From: Chrysoperla carnea
Lineage: Eukaryota > Arthropoda > Insecta > Neuroptera > Chrysopidae
DNA length: 64,000 nucleotides
Direction of reading: 5' to 3'
NCBI RefSeq assembly: GCF_905475395.1
Contig: NC_058340.1
Location: forward strand, 58,258,181-58,322,180
Part shown: positions 1 through 13,682 of the stretch, piece after piece
How the letters are laid out: the number at the start of each line of letters is the position of its first letter
Position numbering within the stretch: position 1 is the first letter of the stretch
The notes under the pieces: generated by a model
Databases searched by the model: none
What the model saw: the letters and a program-made list of their open reading frames with translations, nothing else
What the model was told of the DNA's origin: nothing
Position numbers and translations under genes: made by a program

Positions 1-217
1 AATGACTGTTGAAATCTGTTCAGATGATATGATACGGAACATTATATTATATTGACGGTCTATCTTTTTTCTTTCTATTTTATACGTTTGTGGATTGGTG
101 TTAAGTGTGATGTGATTGTGAATTGGTGTGTTCATCTGTACGTACCAAAAAACGGCGTGTTTCTCGAGTTTTAAAAAATATTTTTAAATAATTTTTTGTA
201 TTCTTTGTAATTATTAA

Positions 218-2040
<1,823 letters not shown>

Positions 2041-2062
2041 TTTTAGAATATTTTGTATGTCT

Positions 2063-2068
2063 AATAAA
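2063..2068 (+). promoter_or_regulatory. poly(A) signal of Rpb5
   Basis: A canonical AATAAA lies 23 bases after the Rpb5 stop codon, in an AT-rich 3' UTR. It is the first such hexamer downstream of the coding region and a likely cleavage and polyadenylation signal. The short distance implies a very short 3' UTR. Confidence 0.6.
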
Positions 2069-2793
2069 ATTAAAATTTAAGTCTCTTTCGTTTTTAGAAA
2101 AGTTTTATCATTTATTTCCCAACCAAGTAAATATTCCTTTCATTCCGTACGGCGAGTTATCTTACAAAGGTTATAGTTTATGAGACTTCAAGGCATTCTG
2201 GCTGCAAATCGAGGATAATCAGGAAATTCTATGATGTAGTTAACATGTATTTTGTTTGTATATTTCGAAAGTGATTTCGCTTTGCAGTATATAAAATTTC
2301 ATTGAGCTTCTAAAACCGCATAGTTATGCCAGTAATAATTCAAGTTTTTTTTTTCCATTTTTGTTTCACCTTTTGTACTAAAACTTCTGAGCTGGATTAA
2401 AATTACAAAAGTTGCTCTATCTATTTGGCCTAAGCTTTTGTCAATTTCAAAAAAGATCGTGTACCTGAACTACATAGTATTTCGTTGAACAGTTTTTAAC
2501 CCCAAAAACTTATATTTTGGGATGATCAGAAAGATCTAATTTACGAATAAAAGTAAAATCTTTATTTTCCGAAGTATTCGTGAATGAAAATTATCAATGT
2601 AGGATTGAATTGTTATTGGAAGGAATGTTAACAATTGACGTCAAACAGCATTAGAATTAAAGATGCATTTTTCGGGCTAAATATCCGATTATAATTAGAG
2701 GCAAACAGCCAAATAGAACAAAAACATGTTTCTGGTGTCTCGCAGATAGCAATCAGTTTGACAAAGAGAGAAAACTTTATGATACATCATTTT
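2069..2793. other. intergenic, nothing recognised
   Basis: AT-rich sequence downstream of Rpb5. I see no coding frame, no structured RNA and no repeat shared with the rest of the window. Confidence 0.5.
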
Positions 2794-3240
2794 TATACCA
2801 TGTATATATGAAATATACATAGTATATTAAGTTTAGTCCTAAGTTTGTAACGCTTAAAAATATTGATGCTTTGAAAAAAATTTTGGTATAGGTGTTCATA
2901 GAATCACCTAATTAGTCCAATTCCGGTTGTCTGTCCGTCTGTCTGTCAACACGATAACTCAAAAACGAAAAGAGATATTAATTAAAATTTTTATAGCGTG
3001 CTTAGGGCGAAAAAAGTGAGATCGAGTTCGTAAAGGAGCAACATAGGTCAATTGGTTCTTGGATCCGTAGGACCCATCTTGTAAACTGTTAGAGATAGAA
3101 CAAAAGTTTAAATGTAAAAAATGTTCCTTATCAAAAAATAAACAACTTTTGTTTGAAACATTTTTTTGTGAACCTCACTGTTTACCCATGAGGGAAACGA
3201 TTGCGTTATCAACACTGCCTATACATGGTTTTCACTTGTT
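2794..3240 (+). repeat. dispersed repeat family A, copy 1
   Basis: Family A is a non-coding repeat of about 450-570 bp. In this orientation it reads TATACCATGTATATATGAAA, then TAGTCC(C/T)AAGTTTGTAACGC, then a GTCCGTCTGTCTGT stretch, then ACGATAACTCAAAAACGAA, GGTCAATTGGGTCTTGGA and AACAAC(T)TTTGTTTGAAACAT, and ends near TTTTCACTTG. Copies occur on both strands and differ by internal deletions and point changes. No open frame is conserved and no target duplication was found, so the class (SINE-like or non-autonomous DNA element) is open. Confidence 0.8.
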
Positions 3241-3245
3241 TTTTT

Positions 3246-5323
3246 AACAATTGGTTCAAAACAAAAGTGAATCGAAACAAAAAATAAATCTATATTTAGT
3301 GTACTAACGCCATCTTTGGTTAAATATCGGAACTAAACAATTACAAAAGCTGTCATATAGTTTCATTTTTATATTATCAGGGGGCTTATAAAAAGATAAC
3401 AAGAACAATAAAACGTTAATATTTTGGCAGACATTTTGAAATTGAATAATTATTTATTTAATAAAAAAAAAAACATTGACTATACATTACAAAGTAAACT
3501 AAAATGATAATTTATTATAAAATATTTTATATTAAAATGTAATTAGTATTATTATTCAACATGACTAGCCTTTTCATCATAATATTAATAAAATATTTAT
3601 CATAAAATAATAATAATCGGTTTTTGCGCAGTACAAAAATAATATCGTAACCAACCAATGAAAAGGCAATATTTAATACGATTTAAAAACAAAATTACTG
3701 CTGTATATTTATTTTATTTGTTAATTAACTGATATACAAAAAGGTCATGCAAACAGAATAATTAGAGATACGTAAATAATCTGCAATTTATAACTAAAAA
3801 GTATTACATATTATGTACAATAATGAATGTGTATTTACTTTTTTTTAAAAATCAATAGAAATGAACAAATTCTATGTTATGAATATAATATGATGATAAA
3901 AAGAACATATGTGTGCTGTTTTGAAAAAAACGTAGACTACTAAATCATTAACCTTGCTCTTTGATGTTTATCGATAAAACGACCATCTCTATCAAAAAAA
4001 AAAGAACACTTTTTGAGTAGGAATTTATATTTCATTTGTATAATGCAATATGATGATGATATAGAAATTCGAAAGAATTTTATGATAATCAGTTTGTATT
4101 CCAAATATACAAAATCATTTTTTATCAACCTGAAAGTTTCGTTAGTAAACGTATTTGGCTTGAAATATTGAGATATTTCCCTAGAAAGACATTCTTCAAC
4201 GTTTTTGATATAATTTTTTATTATTAATAGACGTCTTTCTAAACTTGAGACTAATTGGCTAAAATATTATTGGAAACATCGAATTCGATTTTATACATGG
4301 TTGGTCATTTTTATCGACAGGTTGAAAAATCTTGTAAGGTAACTAATTATAAAATACAGAAAATTTTTTAAACAAAAATTGGATCTTTCCAAAACTGAAT
4401 CTAATTAATAGCTTCTGTATTGGATAACCCTTCAGAAAGGTTGTGTAGAGAGAATCGGGATAGTGAATTTACAGGATAGTAAATAACAATTTTCAACTCA
4501 AAATATAAAGAAAAAATATTTATTAACAAATGTGAGGGTTTTTCTCACCACTTCAGTAAAGCCGGTTTAAAAAACTGTTCGTTGTACTTCGGCTAGCTCC
4601 GTAGATACACTGTTGAATGACATATGACACATACATAAAATAGGATAGCTAATTATTAAAATAACTAAATTTTAATTAATATTTTCCAAAAAATTTAACC
4701 TAAAAACGTATTGTGAGCAAAATTGTAAGCAAAGTTTGAAATTGTTCGTTCTTAGCACTTGCGCTATATGGTGTTTTATCTCATCAGAAGAGTAATGATT
4801 GCTGTACGAAAGACGACCAATCTGAAGGGCTAAGTAAAAGTCTTTGAAAGAGAAGTTCACGGTCATGCAAATTTAATTTTGGTGAAGAAAGTTGTTTGAG
4901 TACGAATTTGATAATAACCTTTATTTCCACACTTTCTGCAATGCCTTTCAAATCCTACGCCTAGCCTATGACAGAAATGGCCATCCAAACGGTTGATCGT
5001 TATAGAAAGAGACCTAAAAAAAGGACGCCTATAACTGTCTTCGGCTGTCTTATATTACCTTTATGAAATACACAGACATGCACGGGTTTATACAATAATT
5101 CAAAATATTAATATAGCGCTTTGTCAGGCTGAGAGACAAAGAGGGAAGACGGTTCCTTTTTTCGGTCTCTTTTTTAACGGTTAATAATTCACTTATTGCG
5201 TTTTCTATACTTTTAAGCCTCTATGTTATATATAACCTCTTTGGTTTTTTCTTAACATAAAAGTTAGGAAAAAACTCTATTTTGAGTCAGCGGATTAAAA
5301 CCGAATGGTTGGTCATTTAAGTT
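3246..5323. other. intergenic, AT-rich, nothing recognised
   Basis: Very AT-rich (3420-3620 is mostly A and T). Short open frames such as 3940-4128 and 4672-4866 (both minus) have no recognisable motif. No repeat of the families below was identified. Confidence 0.45.
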
Positions 5324-5333
5324 AATTTTACCT

Positions 5334-5435
5334 ATGGAGTGTAGAGTAAAAGGAGAATCATCTCTGTATATAAAAAGTGTCCATAAAGTCATGTGAAATT
5401 GGTGGCGCTGCCGTAAGCTGATGACGGCATTTGAA

Positions 5436-5491
<56 letters not shown>

Positions 5492-5624
5492 TATGAACCA
5501 TCAGTCATCAGTGGTCATCAGCGCCTTTTTAGTTGGTTTTGGAACTATAATCTAACAGGTTTTTTTGACACTTTTTTGGTCAAAAAGTCATAAGAGATGA
5601 TTCTCCTTCTTCTCTACACTCCAT
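5334..5624. mobile_element. Mutator-like MITE (291 bp) with 10-bp target duplication
   Basis: The terminal inverted repeats are about 30 bp, beginning ATGGAGTGTAGAG at 5334 and ending CTCTACACTCCAT at 5624. Both ends carry GAGAATCATCTCT or its complement further in. AATTTTACCT flanks both sides (5324-5333 and 5625-5634), which fits the 8-11 bp duplications of Mutator-like elements. An (AT)n tract lies in the centre. There is no coding capacity. A related end (ATGGAGTGTAGAGG) is seen alone at 6033. Confidence 0.8.
5439..5489. repeat. (AT)n microsatellite
   Basis: About 25 uninterrupted AT units inside the Mutator-like MITE. Likely length-polymorphic. Confidence 0.95.
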
Positions 5625-6179
5625 AATTTTACCTAATTAATGACTCATTTAATTTGATTCATGTGAATTATTATGAAACATCGAATTTTCGAAAATTTAA
5701 ATATTAAATAATATAGTGATTCATTTGGTTTTTTTTTGTTTTGTTCGAATATAAAAATCAATATTTCGATTCGTTTATAGATAATTCATAGTGACACGTC
5801 AGACCATGATGAATTATAAATTTCAGATTCAGATAGGTATCACGGTTTCTATATAATTCGAAGTAGGTACTTTGTACAATTAAATGTATATAATACTTAG
5901 GTACCCTGTTATATTGATTACATATAAAATCTTCTAATTGCTTATGTAGGTACTATAAATAATTACTTACCGTAATTATTTTACCATTCAGTGAAATTAT
6001 TCAAATTATTTAAAACCTTTCGTTTTTATTTAATGGAGTGTAGAGGTAAGGACGGCTGTCTTTGTGTATCAAAAACTGTTCATCTAAAAGCAGTACAAAA
6101 GGATGGCGTTGCTGTAACAAAAGTGTAAATTTTAAAAGAAGTGACCAAATTAATGAGAGTAGGAAAGAGATCTAAACAA

Positions 6180-6538
6180 GTTATTAGAAAAGAATAGAGA
6201 AGTTCACTCGAAAAGGGGGTAGGGATTGTTTTACATAGGTAAAATATATTTACAGATTTCAATTTTTTATAAATGTTATATAATCTTGATTCATTGAGTG
6301 TATTAGAACTGGTGGCCATGAATTGTATCTCGTTGAATATTTTTACAGAAATCTTTAATTTATTATTTTAATATACTTATCTTTATAAATTATTGCTCAT
6401 GTGTTATTCTGATGTTTGAGCTATATAATTTTTGTTAGCTTCATTCAAATCCATTCATTAGTTTTTGCGTGAAAGCGTAACAAACACACAATCAAATAAA
6501 CATCTTTACTTTTACAATTATAAAATATAGGGATAGGG
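6180..6538. repeat. dispersed repeat family F, copy 1
   Basis: Matches 44105-44462: GGGATTGTTTTACA, TGGTGGCCATGAATTGT or a variant, CTCATGTGTT, and a tail with CATTCA(T/C)TAGTTTTTGCGTGAAAG, AACAAACACACA and AACATC(T/C)TTACTTT. The AAACACACAAACATC tail resembles the 3' end of RTE-type or SINE-type insect repeats, but no reverse transcriptase is present. Confidence 0.65.
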
Positions 6539-6697
6539 ATTGTATGTTTTTTTTATGTATGTTCACTCAATTCTTCGCCAATTGAGGCTCTATTTTGAAA
6601 TTTTTTGTTTGTTTGAAAGAATTTTGAAATCCAAATACGCGATTGAATTACTTGATATATACAATTTGTAAACCATATCGTTAGCCAATTATATTAT

Positions 6698-6911
6698 TTG
6701 AAGTAAGAAGAGTTCTTACGGACGTTCTCATGTATAAAATAAAGAGGGATTGTATATGTTTATACATGAACCCAGCCGATCTGACTCATCACTTGAAGTT
6801 GTACATATACAATACCAATCACATACAGTAATCCATAACTATAACATACAGTACAGATTCCTTCTTTGTTTTATTCATAAGAACGTCCATGGAAACTCTT
6901 CTTACTTCATA
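6698..6911. mobile_element. MITE with ~45-bp terminal inverted repeats
   Basis: The left end reads GAAGTAAGAAGAG, then ACGGACGTTCT and ATAAAATAAAGA. The right end is the complement with a few changes: TCTTTGTTTTAT, AGAACGTCCATGG, CTCTTCTTACTTC. Total about 214 bp with no coding capacity. Superfamily unknown; no clear target duplication. Confidence 0.75.
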
Positions 6912-8450
6912 TATTTTAGATGACTAAGGAGATAGCTTACAATCGGTTTTTTCAACATGAACCTCGCTATATATTCATCAAAATTACCAGAATGATTCTA
7001 AGTTTCTGTTTCATTTGATAGCGAATACACTAGGGTACAAAAAGAATATAATTATTAAGTAACGTTTTGCAAATTTTAAAGTTCGAAAAAAAGGTACATT
7101 ATTTTTAGAAAAAACTTTTTCCTAAAACTTTTTCCTAAAATTAATTCTTGAAATGTTCGTTTCATTTAATCAAAAGTAAAAATAGTACCAAGACAAAGAA
7201 AATTAATACAAAAATGTTTTATACGTAAAATATTCATTATTCGCGTATATCTCATTAAAAACAACTTTTCTGAAATTATTTCGGAAACATTGTAAAAAAG
7301 GAAATAAATAACAAAAAGGAACAGGATTAATATATAGTATATACCTACTATTCTTAGCTGCTTTTGTAAAATGATTCATTTGAAATTATATATAAAGAAA
7401 TTATCATGAAACACATAATTATTTACAAATTTTGTTTTTGTATTTTAAGGCGAGAATACGCTTATAGAATATTATTTTTGAGCCTTTTAAATTATATTTT
7501 ATGTATAAAAGTAGTAGGTACTTATTGCCTCGTGCCTTTGCTTTAAATGAATTACTATTTTATCGTTTTTTTATTATTCGATTTCTACCCCTTATAATAT
7601 CAATAGAAGTCCCATTAAAAAAAAGAGGGATGCTATATCGTTACGCACAAATGGATGAATCGATTTTTATTTTGACTTATTATTTGCAATCTGTTATCGA
7701 TTGATTCTAAGCTACGTTTCATGAAAATCAGATAATTGCTAAAACAGTAGAAATCCTAAGAATAGTAAAATGATTTCCAGCGCTGATGCGGGAGTAGTTT
7801 ATTTCCTGTGCGAGGGTAGAGGAGGTACAAATGTGAGCCTCCCTTTTCACAAAAAGCGTGATGAAATATAATTTATATAAAAATACAATGTGATATAGAA
7901 ATTATTAGAAATAAAAATAGAAATAAAATAATTGAAAATTTTTAAGTTGACTCTTCATTCCCTATAAGTCATATGAGCCAAAAACATGGTACATCGATTT
8001 ATTCTTATTTTCATATACGCTATTCGCCATATAATATGCTTTTTATTTGATCTCAACAATTTAAAAGGGGGAGATATCGGAAATTAAAATCGATAACACA
8101 TTAAATTTCACACGCGAAATAACAGCGAAATACCCGTATGTGACGATACCTAGAGATTCTATTCGAGAATATTGATTCCAATTTGAAATTATACACTCAA
8201 AACTATGTGAGAGAAAGGCCTCAAATATGCATACACACACATATATGTATAGAACTTAAATAAATATTTACACAAAAGTCGATAATGACGATACCATGAT
8301 GGGCTTAAACACAAAGCGAAACTTTGTGTTAAGTATTCAACCAGAATATTATACCTCTCAACTCAACATGGTATGTATATATAGTCGAGGAAATAAAACC
8401 GAAAAAACAGTCGAACCACGGAATTGACACCTTGTCAAGTTGATTTGGCT
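6912..8450. other. intergenic, nothing recognised
   Basis: AT-rich spacer. The 67-residue plus-strand frame at 7501-7704 has no recognisable motif and no splice context. A short CACACACATATATGTAT tract lies near 8233. Confidence 0.45.
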
Positions 8451-9672
8451 TGGAAATGAAGCATTTGACCAAGGATCTGTCTCCTCGTTAGTTGATTTTT
8501 ATGGGATCCGGTGGAAAATGTTTGTCTGAGTGTACTTAACAAAGTCATATACATACGTACTTGTCCTTTTTCGATTTACGCCCGTAAGGTGAGGCAGAAA
8601 TTCCGTACTTCCGGACACATTCTCTTTATTTAAAATTAAAAAAAAAAACAATGAATTTCATATTTTGGACAATTATCAGCATTTTTTTATCCTTAACATT
8701 TTTTACATATCGTCGCCGTTTTCGAGATATAAGCATTTGAAAAACAAAAATGTGAATTTTCGTCAATAATTCGTCTTTGACGAAAATAAAGATTATTTTG
8801 TGGTTCCGGTCAAAAACTTAATTTGAAAGCAATTAGAAACTATATTTTGTACGATTCTTAGCATTTTTTTACTTATATCTCGAAAACGGCGAGGTTAGGT
8901 AAAAATGTCAAGGATAAATAAAAAAACCGACCAAAAAAACAACTATTTCGAAACAAATTAATATGCACTAAAAAATAAGAACAATTTAATGTAATTACAA
9001 TTATTGTTATTTTTGGAGTCGGTGTCAGTCAAGGAAACAACTGTGACCGAATAGTTTGCTACATTAACTTGACTGACACCGACTCCAAAAATAACAATAA
9101 TTATAATTACATTAAATTCTTCTTATTTTTCCACTTTTTATTGCGTATTAATTTGTTTTGAAATGGTTTTTTTTTTTTTTAAATCCTTTTTTTTAGTTAA
9201 AAGTTTTTTTTTTATTTTGTGATTTTTAGTGAATCTGAAGTACACTAACTAATTTGTTACAAAAAAAGAACCATCGAAATCGGTTGGCGTGATATTAAGT
9301 TATTCGTTCATTTGACGCGCAGATAATTTTTAGACTTATATGGTTTTCTCATGAATGTCATTGTCCGAACTGGACCAAATTAAAATCGGCTCAATCAGTC
9401 GGAAGTTCTGAGATAACAAACATTAAAAAAATACAGTGTGATACAAAATATGAAATCCAATAGGTGTTTTTAAAATTTTAAATGAAGAGAATGTGTTATC
9501 TGGAAGTAGGGTACTTTTATCCGACCCTATGGGCGTAAATCGAAAAAGCACAAGTATGCATGTATTTAACTTTGTTGAGTATACTCGGACAAACATTTTT
9601 CACCGGCGCGGCTCCTATAAAAATCAACTGACGAGGAGACAAAATCCTTGGTCAAATGCTTCATTGCCTGCA
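8451..9672. mobile_element. 1.2-kb foldback element with ~230-bp inverted arms
   Basis: The left arm (about 8451-8640) and right arm (about 9470-9672) are inverted copies. Shared blocks include GAAGCATTTGACCAAGGAT, GTCTCCTCGT(T/C)AGTTGATTT, TTTTTCGATTTACGCCC and ACATTCTCTT. A second inverted pair (TCGCCGTTTTCGAGATATAA near 8711 and TTATATCTCGAAAACGGCGA near 8872) lies inside. A family B repeat is nested in the centre. The 106-codon frame at 9493-9813 runs through the right arm and is not treated as a gene. Confidence 0.75.
8915..9445 (-). repeat. dispersed repeat family B, copy 1, nested in the foldback
   Basis: In reverse orientation it matches the copies at 18918 and 55863: an open/close pair of ACCGACTTC-type ends, a block reading CAGAACTTCCGACTG, and ATATCACGCCAACCGATTTC. 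It contains a strong internal hairpin: GGAGTCGGTGTCAGTCAAG at about 9015 pairs with its complement at about 9070, continued outward by ATTGTTATTTTTGG. Repeats with a GAAGTCGGTTTT terminus are widespread in insects. No coding capacity. Confidence 0.7.
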
Positions 9673-9675
9673 GTA

Positions 9676-9840
9676 AAACACATATATAATGCTTCTGTTC
9701 CTACGTGTATGCTATGTGTGATGCTACCACGATATGATGTTCTCAATTTATATTTCTATAATGTAAACTGTTGTCATCATATTGTGATGCCATCACATAT
9801 AGCATGCACGTAGAAACAAATGCATAATAATATGTGTTAT
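9676..9840. repeat. small inverted repeat (hairpin), ~47-bp arms
   Basis: ACACATATATAATGC, CTACGTGTATGCTATGTGTG and their imperfect complements face each other. The loop contains ACGATATGATG, which recurs at 13707. A MITE relic is likely. Confidence 0.6.
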
Positions 9841-10048
9841 TATGTTGTGTGAGTCTTCTTGGGGACGACCACGACGGGATATGGATGGTGGTTGTTCGAA
9901 GTACATATTATAGAGAGCGGGTGAAATATATTGAACTGGCTTAGACAAATTCTATTGTGACAGACATGTTTCGTTATTGTGTTTGGTACACTCTTTTCTT
10001 GTTGCTTGTGCCTCTTCAGCCTTCATCATATATAATACGTTCGTTTTA

Positions 10049-10675
10049 GGGATGCGAAAGCAAAATCGATTTTTAATAGTTGATTTTTAATTTAAAAATT
10101 TAGGCTTCTCGTTGAAAATATTTGTACCTTATTTTCAACTTTGATGATGAATTTTGTTATAACTTCATGAATGGGGACGAAAAATAAGAATAAAATTATT
10201 CGATATCTGCCTTGGTTTTCGAAATATTGAAAGCTAAATAAAATTAAACAAAATTTTCAATTTTCGATATTCTGAAAATGACTCCAGATATCGAAAAATT
10301 TTATTCTTACTTTTCGTTTTATATTGTCAAGTTAAAACATAATTCATCATCAAAATTGAAAAAAAAAATTTTTAAATTGTGTCTCCACTACCGTGTTCAT
10401 ACATCCTTAATTAATCGGACACAACGGTTCTTTTTTATTTTCAATAATTTATTAAGGTTTTAACTTTAATTTAAATAGTTTTTTTTAAATTTCCACTGAC
10501 TAGTTTTGGAGAAATCTATGAAAACATATAATCCATTTACCGTTTTCCCATAAGACCAATGTTAAATATGCCTACTTATGAAGTCATTTATTTATTTGAA
10601 TAATCGGGCAACCCACCCTAAAATTTTCAGAATTGATTTTGACTAAGTTCAACATGATAGCCGCTGATAATGCGA
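10049..10675 (-). repeat. dispersed repeat family C, longest copy
   Basis: The core is an imperfect palindrome: GACGAAAAATAAGAATAAAA then TCGATATCTG on one side, CAGATATCGAAAAATTTTAT then TCTTACTTTTCG on the other. The middle holds TCGAAATATTGAAAGCTAAAT. Related cores lie at 11568, 26221, 29891, 35369 and 62728. In this copy it continues into a block with TTTTGGAGAAATCTATGA and AATCGGGCAACCCACCCTAA, also seen at 29255, 35390 and 57065. The ends resemble CTTAAGGTnGTnCGAGC. A non-autonomous foldback-type element is likely. Confidence 0.75.
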
Positions 10676-11485
10676 CTTTCTAATAATTTTTAAAATCGAT
10701 TAAGTATTTAATTCAAAAATGATGAATATACGAAACACGCCTTCCATCAATGAATGTCTATGCAAAACTTGAAGTAGATTTGACCAAAGAATCACGTTGT
10801 ACCATACAAAATCCAAGTTTCAGGTCTCTACGATCAGCGGTGTAGGTTGTGCGTTGATCCGTCAGTCAATCGATCAGTCAATAGCTCCAGATAAAGCATT
10901 TTATATGTATAGGTTTTGCCAAAAGTCATTATAATATATCTTACATGGCACCCCACGCTTTTTGTGCGATAAAATGATTTTTTTCACTCTATTGAACTAA
11001 TAGAAATTATTTTATTCTTTTTAGTTCAGCTAGTTACAAAAGTGTGTTTTTAGTATTAGCTGAGAAAAATCGTTAATCTTGAAGATTCTTTTTAGAATAT
11101 TAATTCGATGTCCGAAGTTTTAATTAAATCCGACATTTTTAAGTGGGTGAAAATCACGTTCAATGATTCCGTTACATCGTTAAATATATACAGTCTACTT
11201 GGTGCAAATGTCGGACGTGTGGTTTAATTTTCTTTTTTTTATTATATTCCATTATGGGCAGCGCTGTAAATGATTAAATTATTTTGTAGAAACTCATATT
11301 ACGAAATTTTAATTCATAAAAATATTTTTTATAGATATTTTTACGTGTAATAATTATAATTGCATATATAAACGTTTCAAATCCTGTTGAAAAATAAACT
11401 TAGAAAGGATTCTGATATTACCTATCTGAGAAGATCTTATTCTGATATTATCTAAACAAAGGGTATTAAAAATTAGTGTTTTAAT

Positions 11486-11562
11486 AAAAAATGTTCCTTA
11501 TAAAAAAATTAACAACTTTTGTTTGAAACATTTTTTCGTAAACATCACTGTTTACCCGCGAG
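11486..11562 (+). repeat. family A fragment
   Basis: Only the block from AAAAATGTTCCTTAT to CACTGTTTACCCG is present. It abuts a family C core. Confidence 0.75.
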
Positions 11563-11567
11563 AGCGT

Positions 11568-11750
11568 AAATTAACATATCACGAGAGCGCAAATTAGATT
11601 TTTCGATATCTGAAGTAATTTTCAAAATTTTATTCGTATTTTTCGTCTACATGAATGGAGTTATAACAAAATTCATCGCCAAAGTTGAAAATAAGATACA
11701 AATAATTTCAATCCTAAAAATAAAATTATCATGGTGCTCGCATTACTTTA
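11568..11750. repeat. family C, truncated copy
   Basis: Contains TTTTTCGATATCTGAAGTAA, TTCGTATTTTTCGTCTACAT, ATAACAAAATTCATCGCCAA and GGTGCTCGCATTACTTTA, the right end of the family. Confidence 0.75.
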
Positions 11751-11978
11751 AATAGAAATTAAATCAGAATTAATAGGCTTTTGTCCTAAATTTGAAAAAT
11801 TTGTTTATACGTTACATTAGTATCAAAAAACTTCCACGAGGCACTAAATTCGATTTTACACGCAAAATTTTATTTTTGAAAAAAATCGATTTTTTTGTTT
11901 GAAAATTACATCACTAGTTCATTTCATTTTACCCGACTCTTATGGCTATAATCATTTTGCTTCCCCTGACTGACTGAC

Positions 11979-12008
<30 letters not shown>
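11979..12008. repeat. (TATG)n microsatellite
   Basis: About seven tandem TATG units, preceded by three GACT units. Confidence 0.95.
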
Positions 12009-12009
<1 letters not shown>

Positions 12010-12372
12010 TGTGAATGTGCTTGCTGTTCGCTGCTCTGTTCCTATAATATGTAATTCGACTTTTATCTGAATCTATATATTATTTTCTATGATTGAACCT
12101 CACTATTATTATAATGACGCCCCGCCCTACTCACTTGTTTGCCCGACCAACTTCTTTATGAAACATACCTACCCTGCTTTACCTCTCCTAAAAACTAAGT
12201 TCACAAACATTATACTATTACTACTAAAAACTTGCTTATACATATACCACTATATAGATATATACTACTACGTCCAATGCATACATATTTACGGATATTG
12301 TTCTTATCTTAGGCGGTTTCACATTAAATAACAGTGGCGGATTTGTATGGATTTGTTTTTATTCGTGGCAAA

Positions 12373-12507
12373 ATAGGCTTTTGCCCACTAAGAATAAATC
12401 CGTTGGTAAAAGTTTCTAATGATTAATCATGATATGTAGAATAGGTTTTTGTCCACTAAGAATAAATCCGTTGGTAAAAATTTCTAATCATTAATCATGA
12501 TATGTAA
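12373..12507. repeat. 68-bp tandem duplication
   Basis: Two copies containing AAGAATAAATCCGTTGGTAA and TTAATCATGATATGTA, with a 68-bp period and about five differences. Not coding. Confidence 0.85.
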
Positions 12508-12520
12508 ATAACAAAACACA

Positions 12521-12960
12521 AAATAAATGTTTCAAAATAAAGTTGTTAATTTTTTTATAAGGAACATTTTTTACATTTTGCATTAACACAACTTTTGTTC
12601 TATCTCTAACCAAGATTCTAACCAGGACCCACTTGACCCATGTTGCTCATTTACGAACTTGACCTCAATTTTTATGTCCCGAGTACGCTGTAAAAATTTC
12701 AGCTTGATATCTTTTTTCGCTTTGAGTTATCGTGATGACAGACGGACAGACAGATCGAAAGACAACCGGAAATGGACTAATTAGGTGATTTTATGAACAC
12801 CTATACCAAAATTTTGTTCGTAGCATCAATATTTTTAAGCGTTACAAACTTGGGACTAAACTTAGTATACCTTGATATATATTACATATATACATGGTAT
12901 AAAAACTTGGTACCAAACTTAGTATACCTTGATATATGTTGCATATATACATGGTATAAT
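12521..12960 (-). repeat. family A, copy 2, with duplicated end
   Basis: Reverse orientation, nearly full. The terminal block with ACTTAGTATACCTTGATATA and ATACATGGTATAA is present twice in tandem (about 12865-12905 and 12915-12960). The 90-residue frame at 12793-13065 is a by-product of this repeat. Confidence 0.85.
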
Positions 12961-13358
12961 AACTTGTTCAAAATATGTGAACACGAGAAACATAAAAGCA
13001 TCCTGATCAGATTTCAGGCTGGACGTTATTTTAGCAGGAACGAAACTTTGTACGATGTATTATAAAGAAAATAAATATGACAAAATAAATATAAATTACA
13101 TATATTTTATTACAATTTATTAATTTATTTAAATATCTTAAAATTATGAATCTAAATGAAAATAATCGAATACCATTGCCTTGAGAAGCCAACAATAAGT
13201 AACTTTCAATCAAAATAAATTTGAAATAAATTATTTTTGGGATAACAAAGCAGCCCTTTGAAAACAAGAATCTGTTTCCCGCATACAAAGATTAACCCTT
13301 TACTATAAGTTGTAACTGACATATAATTTTATATTCATACGAGTATAACCTGTGTTCA

Positions 13359-13682
13359 TATACAGAATGTTCGATTTACATCTAGGCATATAAATATCAC
13401 GAGTATGACAGAGTACATGCGTTAAGCATTGCATATAAGTAAGAGGTATTATAGATGTTATATGAAATTGTAAAAGTGACTGGTATCGTGGCTTATCTGT
13501 TGTAGTTCATCTATTCAACTAAGAAACTCCCACTCTCCAAGTGTCTTACAATTATCTCAATGAATATCGAAGGTTCAACACATGTATATAATACCTCTCA
13601 TTTAGATGCATTGCTTAACGCATGTATTCTGTCATACTCGTGATATTTATATACCTAGATGTAAATCGAACAATCTGTATAC
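13359..13682. mobile_element. MITE with ~95-bp terminal inverted repeats (324 bp)
   Basis: The left end ATACAGAATGTTCGATTTAC and right end GTAAATCGAACAATCTGTAT are complementary. The match continues for about 95 bp with under ten mismatches, including AATATCACGAGTATGACAGA and ATGCGTTAAGCA. About 135 bp of unrelated DNA lies between. No coding capacity and no clear target duplication. Confidence 0.85.

Noticed and set aside
9493..9813. 106-residue frame
   Set aside because: It crosses the right arm of the foldback and the hairpin after it. Low-complexity, no motif, and interrupted in the left arm.
12793..13065. 90-residue plus frame starting MNTYTKILFVASIF
   Set aside because: It lies inside and just past family A copy 2. 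The same peptide appears from copies at other loci (for example minus strand near 49100), so it is repeat-derived.
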